Source: Robiginitomaculum sp. (lineage in GTDB: Bacteria > Pseudomonadota > Alphaproteobacteria > Caulobacterales > Maricaulaceae). Taken from it: a stretch of DNA of 64,000 bases. Each line of letters starts with the position of its first letter. Positions within the stretch are counted from its first letter, which is position 1. This document shows positions 28,453-37,972 of the stretch, in pieces. The notes under the pieces were generated by a model. That model had not been told where the DNA came from. It saw only the letters and a list, made by a program, of their open reading frames with translations, and did no database searches. Position numbers and translations under genes: made by a program. The stretch covers positions 1 through 64,000 of the forward strand of contig JAJFFQ010000058.1 in the NCBI GenBank assembly GCA_021776565.1, in the 5' to 3' direction.

Positions 28453-30657
28453 TTACTCACCGTTTTCTGTTGTCACCGGGAAACCACGATCACGCATCAG
28501 CGCCTCAATACGGGCATCACGGCCACGAAAAGCACGATAGGCATCCGCCGGATCTACTGCATTGCGAATGGAAAAGAGATTATCGACCAATTTTTTCGCC
28601 AATGCCTTGTCGTAAAAGCCACCCGGTGCCTCGGCAAAGGCCTCGGCTGCATCGGCGGTCAGCACGTCGGCCCACATATAACCATAATAACCAGCCGAAT
28701 AGCCTTCACCGGAAAAGATATGACCAAAATGCGGGCTGCGATGACGCATGGGCAATTCGGCTGGCATGTTCAGGGTCGCCAGGGTTGAACGCTCGAAAGC
28801 ATCAACATCCAGCCCTGCCGGATCGGTGGTGTGATAACGCATATCAACCAGTGCCGATGCCAGATATTCGGTGGTGGAGAAACCTTGATTAAACGTTGCC
28901 GCTGCCTTGATCTTGGCCACCAGTTCTGCCGGGATAGGCTCGCCGGTTTCGTGGTGAATCAGAAATTTGTTGATGACCTCATCGGTGGATAACCAACGCT
29001 CCAGCAATTGTGACTGGAACTCGGTATAATCACGCACCCCACCGTTCAGTGTCGGGTAATCGACTTTGGACGAAAAATAATGCAACGCATGGCCAAACTC
29101 GTGAAAAAGTGTCTGCGCATCATCCCACGAAATCAGCACCGCTTCGCCGGGTGCGCCCTTGATGAAGTTTGAGTTGTTGGAACCCAGAACTGTCTTCTTG
29201 CCATCAAAATTTTCATAGCTGCGATAAGTAGTCGCCCAGGCGCCGGAACGTTTGCCGGGCCGTGCATAGGGATCAAGATACCACAAACCCACATGAGCAC
29301 CGGTTTCGCGGTTCGTTACTTCCCAAACGCTCACATCTTCATGGAAAACCGGCACTGAACCAGAGGGAACGGGGGCAAAATCAAAGCCAAACAACTCACC
29401 AGCAACAAAAAACAGGGCACCGCGCAGCTTGTCCAGTTGCAGATATTGCTTCACTTCATCGGAATTAAGATCATATTTAGCCACCCGCACTTTTTCTGCA
29501 TAGAAACGATAATCCCATGGGGCAATGGTAATACCGGCCCCTTGCACATCAGCGATGGCCTGCATATCGGAAACCTCTTCCTTCACGCGGGCAATGGCTG
29601 CTGGCCAAACCGCCTCCATCAATTCCAGCGCCCGTTCGGGCGTTTTAGACATCCGGTTTTCCAGCCGCCATTGCGCATAATTATCATAGCCCAGCAGATG
29701 GACGCGCTCATTACGAAGATTAAGAATTTCGGCAATAATGGCGTTATTGTCATGGCTATCCGCATTATCACCACGGCTGTAATACGTGCGCCAAACAATT
29801 TCGCGCACATCACGTTCAGTAGAAAACGTCAAGAACGGAGACATGGACGAGCGTGTATTGGTAATCGCGTACTCACCTTCATGATCGCGTGATTTTGCCG
29901 CAGCAGCAGAAGCTTGCACAAAGCTCTCTGGCAGACCGCCAAGCTGCTCCTTGGAGATATAGGTCACATAACCTTCTTCATCGGCCAGAACATTATTGCC
30001 AAAATCTGTGTGCAATTTCGCAAGGCTTTGATTGATTGCCGCATAACGTTCCTTGGCTGGCCCATCCAGCGTTGCGCCATTGCGGGCAAATCCATCATAG
30101 GTCAACAGGGTCAGACGCTGTTGGTCAGGGCGCAGGGCTTTCATTTCCTCGCCTTCATAAACTGCACGCACGCGAGCAAAAAGCGCAGCGTTTTGCGTAA
30201 TTTTAGAGCCAAACTCAGAGAGCTTCGGGGCCATTTCACCCTGAATGGCACGAAATTCCGGCGAGGACATATTGGATGACCAAATGCCCCAATACGAAAA
30301 CACGCGCCCCAAATCGCGCCCGGTGCGTTCCATGGCGACTATGGTGTTTTCAAATGTCGGTGCATCCGGGTTATTGGCGATCTCATCAATTTCCGCCAGG
30401 TTTTTGGCCATACCCAGTTCCAGCGCAGGTTTTAATGCAGCCAGCTCCATCTGGTCAAAGGCCGGAACACCGCTATAGGGGCCAACCCATTCGGCCAGCA
30501 ATATATTGTCGGTCATGGGCGCATCCTCATTTGCCTCTTGGGTTTGTACATATCCATCTTTATTCGCAACACCATCAGCAGGTGCCTGTGGTTCGCTACA
30601 GGCCGCAGCAAGGATGAGTGTTGATATGGCAGCACTGGAAAGAAAAAATTTGCGCAT
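28453..30657 (-). CDS. dcp: M3-family peptidyl-dipeptidase (Dcp-like) lipoprotein
   Basis: A 734-residue zinc metallopeptidase. The N-terminus has a lipobox (LILAAAC, Cys at about 20), so it is exported and membrane anchored rather than cytoplasmic as E. coli OpdA. The active site HEFGHALHYF is near residue 519, with the third metal ligand further downstream. The size and lipoprotein form match the Dcp subgroup that removes C-terminal dipeptides. Divergent from the avidin gene, which starts 84 bp away. Confidence 0.92.
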   Translation of the reverse strand: MRKFFLSSAAISTLILAAACSEPQAPADGVANKDGYVQTQEANEDAPMTDNILLAEWVGPYSGVPAFDQMELAALKPALELGMAKNLAEIDEIANNPDAPTFENTIVAMERTGRDLGRVFSYWGIWSSNMSSPEFRAIQGEMAPKLSEFGSKITQNAALFARVRAVYEGEEMKALRPDQQRLTLLTYDGFARNGATLDGPAKERYAAINQSLAKLHTDFGNNVLADEEGYVTYISKEQLGGLPESFVQASAAAAKSRDHEGEYAITNTRSSMSPFLTFSTERDVREIVWRTYYSRGDNADSHDNNAIIAEILNLRNERVHLLGYDNYAQWRLENRMSKTPERALELMEAVWPAAIARVKEEVSDMQAIADVQGAGITIAPWDYRFYAEKVRVAKYDLNSDEVKQYLQLDKLRGALFFVAGELFGFDFAPVPSGSVPVFHEDVSVWEVTNRETGAHVGLWYLDPYARPGKRSGAWATTYRSYENFDGKKTVLGSNNSNFIKGAPGEAVLISWDDAQTLFHEFGHALHYFSSKVDYPTLNGGVRDYTEFQSQLLERWLSTDEVINKFLIHHETGEPIPAELVAKIKAAATFNQGFSTTEYLASALVDMRYHTTDPAGLDVDAFERSTLATLNMPAELPMRHRSPHFGHIFSGEGYSAGYYGYMWADVLTADAAEAFAEAPGGFYDKALAKKLVDNLFSIRNAVDPADAYRAFRGRDARIEALMRDRGFPVTTENGE

Positions 30658-30741
30658 GGGAATACCCCTTTGTTAAAGTCTTGTCCTTGTTTAACCTCTT
30701 GCTATCAATGGTGACAGTTAATTATCAGCAAGGGTATCGAG

Positions 30742-31188
30742 ATGAAAAATAAAATTTTACCGAGCATTTTGTTTGCCATAACTTTACCAGTAATGGCCCA
30801 CGCCAGCTGTGACACCCTCGCCGGGCGCTGGGTGAATGCCCGGGGCTCTGTTATTGTTCTTGAAAATACCGATGCACAAACGGGTAGGTTTAAGGGCGAT
30901 TTTTTGTCCGAAGCCTCGATAGAGAACGGGGCCATTTTTGCGATTGCCGGTTGGGTCAATTCATCACAGGCTACATCTGTTCGCCCGGATGTTGTGCAAT
31001 CACTGTCTTTCACCGTACGCTGGGGAACAACGGGCAGCATCACCGCCTGGACGGGGTTTTGCCGCAAAACCGACAAGGGAGCAGAAATAGCTACCTTGTG
31101 GCATTTAGTGCGCAGTAATAGTGAAAACGATTTTGACCACATCCATTCCGGCAGTGATGTTTTTGTGCGTGACGAATCTACGCTGTAA
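30742..31188 (+). CDS. Exported avidin/streptavidin-family protein
   Basis: A 148-residue protein with a signal peptide (residues 1-21, ending VMAHA). The mature chain is one avidin barrel: LAGRWVNARGS, then LSFTVRWGT, ITAWTGFC and IATLWHLV. By alignment to streptavidin, Asn23, Ser27, Trp79, Ser88, Thr90, Trp92, Trp108 and Asp128 are kept as Asn32, Ser36, Trp94, Ser99, Thr101, Trp103, Trp120 and Asp139. Tyr43 becomes Phe50, and the inter-subunit Trp120 becomes Phe131. Cys23 and Cys107 match the Cys4-Cys83 disulfide of chicken avidin. Biotin binding is therefore likely; quaternary state is uncertain. ATG has an AAGGG site. Stop overlaps the convergent decarboxylase gene by 11 nt. Confidence 0.88.
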   Translation: MKNKILPSILFAITLPVMAHASCDTLAGRWVNARGSVIVLENTDAQTGRFKGDFLSEASIENGAIFAIAGWVNSSQATSVRPDVVQSLSFTVRWGTTGSITAWTGFCRKTDKGAEIATLWHLVRSNSENDFDHIHSGSDVFVRDESTL

Positions 31189-32929
31189 AGTCTTCCAGCA
31201 AGCCAATGAATTCAGGCGTTAGAGAATCGCGGGTATCCGGGTTGGCCCAAAACGGGTTCATGAACACCAGGCGCAACAGGGCCAATTGTCCCACATCACA
31301 TTCTCCGCCATAGGTGCCAACATGCGCCTCAATCAACGCACCATAACTGTGCGCATCGAGCACGGTTTTAGAGACAGAAAAATCAGGGTGTGCCTGAAAT
31401 TTTGAATAAACGGCCAGTGTGCGCTCATTTGAAACGCTCAAAGGTTCGTCCGGTTTGGCCAGTGAAAAACAAACGATGTTAGTGTCCGAAGGATCAAGCG
31501 GGCGCACCAGAGGATTGGCCTTGACCATATCTGCCTGAAAAATTTTGCGAGACTGAATACCAGCGGCAATAATTTTACCAAACTTGTCAGGCCCAAAACC
31601 CAGGGTTTTACCGGTTAGCCAGGTGGCCGCCGCACCAGCGCCAGAGCGCGACCCTTCCAGTGTGCAGCGCCATTTATCCTTCGTATCTGCGCGATCAATA
31701 TAGGGCGCCTGAAAGCTGGATGCCCGATAGGCATGCTCATCACGGCAAACAAATGCCCCGCAGGAATAAGGCACATAGCCCAGTTTATGTGGATCAATGG
31801 TTACCGATTGCGCCCGCGCAATGGCCCGCAGTGCATCTTGTTGTTGTTTCGCCAGGACTTGCTCTGCTTTGCCACCCAGCATGGTACAGAAAAATCCACC
31901 ATATGCCGCATCAACATGATGCCAGATATGTATGTTGTCTTGCTTCAACGCATCCAGCATATCTGCAATTTTATCGACAGGGTCTATTTCTCCTGCTTCG
32001 GTGGTGCCGGCGACACTGGTCAGGCACAGCACCGGCCGGCCCGCAAGGCGTGCGTCATCGACGCGCCCGGCCAAGGCCGTCATGTCCACCCGGCCTTGCG
32101 CGTCCAGTGGTGTATTCCAGAACGAATCTTCGCCAATACCAAACAAATTGGCCGCCTTTTGCCAGGAAAAATGCTTGTTTCCCGGGGTAATCAGAACCGG
32201 GCCAAGATAATCTCGCCCTGAACATTTACCAATCCGTTTGGCGATCTCAAAGGGATTGCCAAGAACCATGCTGGCCGCACGTAAAGCGCTCTCTTCAACC
32301 TCTCGATCGTCGCGCAATTGCTCAAATTTTCGCCACCCCATGTGTGCCGCCATAAATGGATCAAGTTCATCGCCGTCACGTTCAGCCAGAACAAGGGCCA
32401 GTGACAAGGCATGATCCAGCCGGTAACGCGCCCGCCACACTGCCTCAAAGTTGGCAAATGTTCCCCCGCTGGTGAAATGACCCTGGGCAATTGCGGAATC
32501 ATACCCCACCATCTTGGCCAGCATGGCAATGGCTTCGGATTCCATACGCGCGCCAACTTTGGCAACTTCGCGCGAGGTGTTGTTGGGGTTGTGCAGCAGC
32601 GTTGCAAAATGGCCCAGCAGCGCCGGTAGCGACAGCTCGGACACCATATGGCCGATATAACGCGGGGTAAATTTTGGCACTTCAGAGCGCAGCATCACCA
32701 GTAAATTTCGCAATTCCTGACCCAAAACTTCGCGCTCACGCAGAAATGTCGGTGATAACCTTCGTTCTTCTGAAATAGCCTCAGGATCATCGGCAAAAAT
32801 TGAACGCCGCCAGTCATACCAATGATCCAGTATGGCCTGAAATTCGCCGCGCACCCACGAGCCATTCTCTGACTTGGGGCCAAGAAAGTAAGCATCTGCT
32901 GCAAATGGGGTGTCATTCGGATCAGTCAT
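31178..32929 (-). CDS. Group II PLP-dependent decarboxylase
   Basis: A 583-residue member of the glutamate/tyrosine/aromatic-L-amino-acid decarboxylase superfamily. The PLP lysine is in DPHKLGYVPYSCGAF near residue 380; upstream are the GGTFANFEA segment and HVDAAYGG (cofactor-binding Asp). It is about 100 residues longer than typical GadB because of N- and C-terminal extensions. Substrate cannot be read from the motifs. It stands alone after a repeat-bearing intergenic region. Confidence 0.87.
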   Translation of the reverse strand: MTDPNDTPFAADAYFLGPKSENGSWVRGEFQAILDHWYDWRRSIFADDPEAISEERRLSPTFLREREVLGQELRNLLVMLRSEVPKFTPRYIGHMVSELSLPALLGHFATLLHNPNNTSREVAKVGARMESEAIAMLAKMVGYDSAIAQGHFTSGGTFANFEAVWRARYRLDHALSLALVLAERDGDELDPFMAAHMGWRKFEQLRDDREVEESALRAASMVLGNPFEIAKRIGKCSGRDYLGPVLITPGNKHFSWQKAANLFGIGEDSFWNTPLDAQGRVDMTALAGRVDDARLAGRPVLCLTSVAGTTEAGEIDPVDKIADMLDALKQDNIHIWHHVDAAYGGFFCTMLGGKAEQVLAKQQQDALRAIARAQSVTIDPHKLGYVPYSCGAFVCRDEHAYRASSFQAPYIDRADTKDKWRCTLEGSRSGAGAAATWLTGKTLGFGPDKFGKIIAAGIQSRKIFQADMVKANPLVRPLDPSDTNIVCFSLAKPDEPLSVSNERTLAVYSKFQAHPDFSVSKTVLDAHSYGALIEAHVGTYGGECDVGQLALLRLVFMNPFWANPDTRDSLTPEFIGLLEDFTA

Positions 32930-33020
32930 AATACGCGCACTATAACCTTTGTTGCTTTACCGCCAGAACAATTATCGCGACGCAGTGACGCAGTGTTAGT
33001 TAGCAACATTCCAAAGGTGT

Positions 33021-33045
33021 CATTACCGGGCTTGTCCCGGTAATG
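33021..33045. repeat. REP-like perfect inverted repeat
   Basis: CATTACCGGG-CTTGT-CCCGGTAATG has 10-bp arms and a 5-nt loop, with no T-run on either side. A second weaker hairpin (ATTACCCGA-ATAAA-TCGGGCAAT) follows at about 33074-33096. This is a short interspersed palindrome between two genes whose stop (ccrM) and start (decarboxylase) flank it; it could double as a transcript-end stabiliser. Confidence 0.7.
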
Positions 33046-33109
33046 GCAGGTTAACATTAGTCTGTAGAACTGGATTACCCGAATAAATCGGGCAATGACA
33101 ATAAACGTC

Positions 33110-34226
<1,117 letters not shown>

Positions 34227-34293
34227 GTCGATTGATTTGGGTTTACCCTGCATTAAAGAACATAGTAAACAACGGGTTAAAAGTTATGGTTAA

Positions 34294-34899
34294 TCAAACC
34301 TTACTATTGTTTTGCGCCGCATAAACCGGTGAATAAGAATACCGGTGGATCGGGCATGGCCCAAGCTGTTCCAGGGCGGCTTTGTGTATAGAGGTCAGAT
34401 AACCCTTGTGGCGGGCAAAACCATAACCTGGATAGAGCCGTTCGGCCCGCACCATCAGACGATCACGCACCACTTTGGCAATGATAGACGCCGCCGCGAT
34501 AGACAGGCTTTGGCAATCGCCCTTGATAATCGCTTGCGCTGCACAGGGCAGGTCTTTGGGCAGACGGTTGCCATCAATGAGCGCCATTGCCGGGGTTTCA
34601 GGCAAGGCGCAAACGGCACGGCTCATGGCCATCATGCTGGCCTGCAGGATATTCAGGCGGTCAATCTCCTCTGGCTCGGCCATGCCAATGCCAATGCGCG
34701 CAACGCCTTGCAGCTCGCCATAAAGTATCTCACGACGCAATGCGGTCAGTTTTTTGGAATCATCTAGCCCGTCCGGTATATTTGCCGGATCAAGCACAAC
34801 CGCCGCCGCAACCACCGGGCCAGCGCCCGGCCCGCGCCCCACTTCGTCGACCCCGCAAACCAGGCCGGAGGAAGCATTTTCTAGAGTGAAATCAGGCAT
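34294..34899 (-). CDS. rnhB: Ribonuclease HII
   Basis: A 201-residue RNase HII that cuts RNA in RNA-DNA hybrids and at single ribonucleotides. The acidic active site is seen in CGVDEVGRGP (Asp/Glu), LIDGNR (Asp) and SIIAKVVRDR. The usual GPLAGP reads GPGAGP here, a mild change outside the catalytic residues. Lies upstream of ccrM, a pairing seen in other alphaproteobacteria. Confidence 0.93.
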   Translation of the reverse strand: MPDFTLENASSGLVCGVDEVGRGPGAGPVVAAAVVLDPANIPDGLDDSKKLTALRREILYGELQGVARIGIGMAEPEEIDRLNILQASMMAMSRAVCALPETPAMALIDGNRLPKDLPCAAQAIIKGDCQSLSIAAASIIAKVVRDRLMVRAERLYPGYGFARHKGYLTSIHKAALEQLGPCPIHRYSYSPVYAAQNNSKV

Positions 34900-34936
34900 G
34901 TTCCTGCCTTTATTTCATCCCACCCAATATATTTAT

Positions 34937-35908
34937 TCATTTTTCAGGAGATGGTTCTGGGGCTGAACCAGAAAATTTATCTGTAACTTTGTCCTTGAGT
35001 TTGCGGAATTTCTTGGACAGCTTGCTCAGGCGTTCATCCCATTCCGGGTCAGGTTCCTGACCTTCAATGGCTTTGAAATATACCTGCATCAGCGCATAAA
35101 TCGCCAAAGGTTCCAGCAAGGCGGCCTTGAATGACCAGGCCACAATAAAGGTCACAACAAAACCGACAAACCCGATATTGCCCGGCAAAACCGCCATCAA
35201 AGCCAGCACCGGAGCCAGCAGGACAAAAAATATGACAATTGTCAGCAGCCACATAAACAGGCTGAGCCAAACCGCATTTTTTACAATTGTCTTGGCATTT
35301 TGCGCATAAAGGATCAGCCCCTTGCGGCTGACTTCCCAGGGGTTGCCATCACCTTCGCGAATAATGTGGGCCAGTATAATTTCATCAACATAGGTCAGCG
35401 ACATACGGATCACCGCATTGACCATTTGCATGAGGTTTTGCAATCCGGGAATGGGTAAAATGAATGCAATGCCGGACAGGGTTCTGGTAATGGCTTTGAT
35501 GACGCCTTTGATGATCTGGTCGATGGCAAACAGCAATGAAGCCTGGGCAAAACGCTTTTTCACCTCAGCAGTGGCAAAATCAATCTGGCCTTTACCGGCG
35601 GGCAAATCCTTGCCGTCATAATGATAAACCAGCACCGCAATATGACCAGCCTTGACCAGATAGAGAATATATTCACGGGCAAAATAAAGCACACCAGAGG
35701 CACCGGCAAAGCCAAACAATGCCCCATACATGGCCCCGGCTCCCTCGCCCTCTCCAATAGAGGTGAAACCATAGCCAAGTGCGCCGCCGACCCCCGTGGC
35801 GATAATATATAAAAGCGCAATACCGAAATAGATGGCCATGCGTAACACAATAAACGGTGCGGTGCGCACCATGGCGGCAAATGATGCGCCTAAGCTAAAA
35901 TCCCACAT
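34937..35908 (-). CDS. Polytopic membrane protein of the VWA operon
   Basis: A 323-residue protein with about six hydrophobic segments (about 20-45, 55-80, 140-160, 205-235 and 240-275) and a charged C-terminal tail with DPEWDERLSKLSKKFRKLKDK. The N-terminal glycine-rich stretch GVGGALGYGF and the internal IIKGVIKAITRTLSGI helix are not tied to a known family. Last gene of a four-gene minus-strand operon, starting 11 nt after the exported protein gene. It could be the inner-membrane component of the system. Confidence 0.65.
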   Translation of the reverse strand: MWDFSLGASFAAMVRTAPFIVLRMAIYFGIALLYIIATGVGGALGYGFTSIGEGEGAGAMYGALFGFAGASGVLYFAREYILYLVKAGHIAVLVYHYDGKDLPAGKGQIDFATAEVKKRFAQASLLFAIDQIIKGVIKAITRTLSGIAFILPIPGLQNLMQMVNAVIRMSLTYVDEIILAHIIREGDGNPWEVSRKGLILYAQNAKTIVKNAVWLSLFMWLLTIVIFFVLLAPVLALMAVLPGNIGFVGFVVTFIVAWSFKAALLEPLAIYALMQVYFKAIEGQEPDPEWDERLSKLSKKFRKLKDKVTDKFSGSAPEPSPEK

Positions 35909-35919
35909 TCCGGTTTTCC

Positions 35920-36654
35920 TTATTGCTTGCCCATCATATCTAAAATAGCGCCCACATCCGGGCCTTCGGTGACATCATATTTTTTATACAGCGTGTAATT
36001 GCTGTTATCGCCGCCATTATTAAGCGTCACTTTGGTGGCCAGAATTGTGGTTCCCATCACCGATTGTTCCAGCATAAGGCCATTGGGCATAAAACAGCCA
36101 TTGCCGATTGGTCCGGAATACACATTGCATTTGTGACCAGCGATGGTTTTGGTTTCCCCGGTTGGGGTATAATCCAGAGCCGCAAGGAAAGCCTCGCTCG
36201 TGTCCTTGGCATTTTTGCCTTTCATGCTGGCGGCCAGTTCATCATAATTCGAGTTTGTGGTTCTTTTGGCGGTACCCTTGTCCAGGTCGATTGAATAAAT
36301 AATGTCCTTGATAATGATGTTGTGGGTGTTTTGCTCTTGTGTGAAACCACCAAACCCGACCTTGGTATGCTGAATATCTACCTGTTCCTGAGCATATTTG
36401 CGGTGGCATTTTGTGCTGGTGCCATTAGCCAGCTTACCGGACATGGAATAGTCCACGCACGCTGCCTTTAGCGGATGCAGTTTCAGGCCGGAAAAATTGT
36501 CTTTTGCTTTTTCCTTTTTGGCAGCTTTTTTCTTTTCAGCTTTCGTGTCGGTGTTGGCAATTGTTGCTTCATCGGCATTTTCATTATTTGCGGTTTTGTC
36601 AGAACTGCACGGCCCGGCGAGTATGACCACGCCTACAAGTAAGATGAATTTCAT
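35920..36654 (-). CDS. Exported hypothetical protein (possible lipoprotein)
   Basis: A 244-residue protein with a short signal and ILAGPCSSD at residues 11-19, a near-lipobox with an unusual Pro before Cys, so lipidation is uncertain. A Lys/Ala/Glu-rich linker (about 35-52) leads to a C-terminal domain with five cysteines (AACVDYSM, TKCHRKY, GHKCNVYSG, NGCFMPNG) and beta-strand character. The pattern resembles DUF4412-like periplasmic proteins but no assignment is firm. Third gene of the VWA operon. Confidence 0.62.
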   Translation of the reverse strand: MKFILLVGVVILAGPCSSDKTANNENADEATIANTDTKAEKKKAAKKEKAKDNFSGLKLHPLKAACVDYSMSGKLANGTSTKCHRKYAQEQVDIQHTKVGFGGFTQEQNTHNIIIKDIIYSIDLDKGTAKRTTNSNYDELAASMKGKNAKDTSEAFLAALDYTPTGETKTIAGHKCNVYSGPIGNGCFMPNGLMLEQSVMGTTILATKVTLNNGGDNSNYTLYKKYDVTEGPDVGAILDMMGKQ

Positions 36655-36684
36655 AATGATCTCCTGTTGATAAACCTGGTGTTT

Positions 36685-37956
36685 TTATTGATCCGGTGAG
36701 TTGGGTCGGGGCTTTGGTTTGGTAGAGTCGTCTGCCCGTGTCGCTGTACTCGTGGCCGTGTCACGATCGGATTTTGTCTCACCTTTATGGGTGTCATTAG
36801 GCGTTTTGACAGGTTTGATAGTGTCCTGGGGCGGTAGAGTTGCTACTGCTTCGTCAAGAGCACGCTGTAATTTTTCGAGAAGCTCCGCAGCCTCGGCGTT
36901 TATGGCATTTTCGTCCTTACGCACGGCGTTTAGCTGATCTTCTACCTGTCCAAGGACATCCTCCCGTGCCTCTTGTGCTGCACCGGCTTCGGTTTTTGTC
37001 TGACCATCATTATGATCTGCATTTGGCCGAGGCCCGCGATCATCTTGCGGGGTACGAATGGTCGCATTGCCTGCATAGAACTTCAGGCAATTGGGCGGCG
37101 GGTTTTCAAAATTCTCCCAGGCGGGAAATTCGCTCAGGCACAGTTCTTTTAGGGCTATGAAATCAGTTAACTCGCGGTTGAAATCTGCCAGCTGCACAGT
37201 GTGTTCACGTAGCTCGTCACGGTTAATATAGTTCGGTGAGGATGGATCTCGCATATCCTGTAGATAATCAAGATCAAATTGAAAATCTTCCAGTCTTTGA
37301 TCTGGAAATTTTGGTGCGTCCGGATTGGGGTTTGGTTTACCTTCAATCAATATGGGATTCAGTGGCGGATTGTTTCTAAGGTCTGTAAAATCGGCTTTTG
37401 TATCTTTTTTGAATGCTTTTTTGATTTTTAAGGTGCGTTTAGCCCTATGATATTTTCGGGCATATGCATAAAAATTCCCTTCATAAATGTCTTCAAGTTG
37501 CTTTTTATCCAAAAGGCGACTGACTATTTTATTGGTTGCCCGGGCAAGCCCGGTTGTTTGACTGTCATAGCTTTGTTGATTTATCGATCCTGCATCAAGA
37601 GCTGTGTCGAGGTTGTCTCGTATGCGTCCTGATGCAGCGTAAACCTGATCGACTTCCCTGGTTATTTTCTTATTGTTGAGATAGGCCTGTTCCGACAATT
37701 GATCGAATTTATCTTTCTTTTCTTTAAGCGCATCTATCACCAACTGTTCCTCATCCAGTTGGTCGCACTCCTGTTTAAGTTGTCTTTCAAATATACGGAC
37801 TTTAGTTTGCCAGTCATCAAGCTGCTGGGAATACCCGGATGTTTGCGCGTTTGCCGTTATGGCAGGAAGCGTGAATGTCGCCATCACACCAGCCAAAACG
37901 CAGCGCGCTGCGCCTGAGAGAAGGCAATGTTTTTGTATCCGAATGGAGTATTTCAT
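36685..37956 (-). CDS. Exported coiled-coil protein, unknown function
   Basis: A 423-residue protein with a signal peptide ending at about residue 38 (ITANAQ). Residues 45-180 are mostly helical and charged (QLKQECDQLDEEQLVIDALKE), consistent with a coiled coil. Two cysteines sit at ELCLSEF and PNCLKF. The last 80 residues are Thr/Lys/Pro/Asp rich and likely unfolded. No family recognised. Starts 16 nt after the VWA gene, so both are probably made from one message. Confidence 0.62.
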   Translation of the reverse strand: MKYSIRIQKHCLLSGAARCVLAGVMATFTLPAITANAQTSGYSQQLDDWQTKVRIFERQLKQECDQLDEEQLVIDALKEKKDKFDQLSEQAYLNNKKITREVDQVYAASGRIRDNLDTALDAGSINQQSYDSQTTGLARATNKIVSRLLDKKQLEDIYEGNFYAYARKYHRAKRTLKIKKAFKKDTKADFTDLRNNPPLNPILIEGKPNPNPDAPKFPDQRLEDFQFDLDYLQDMRDPSSPNYINRDELREHTVQLADFNRELTDFIALKELCLSEFPAWENFENPPPNCLKFYAGNATIRTPQDDRGPRPNADHNDGQTKTEAGAAQEAREDVLGQVEDQLNAVRKDENAINAEAAELLEKLQRALDEAVATLPPQDTIKPVKTPNDTHKGETKSDRDTATSTATRADDSTKPKPRPNSPDQ

Positions 37957-37972
37957 GGTGTTCTTCTTTTCA

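Noticed and set aside
34264-34299. Full CtrA box (TTAA-N7-TTAA) before ccrM
   Set aside because: The two TTAA units are 9 nt apart rather than 7; only a half-site TTAACCAT can be claimed.
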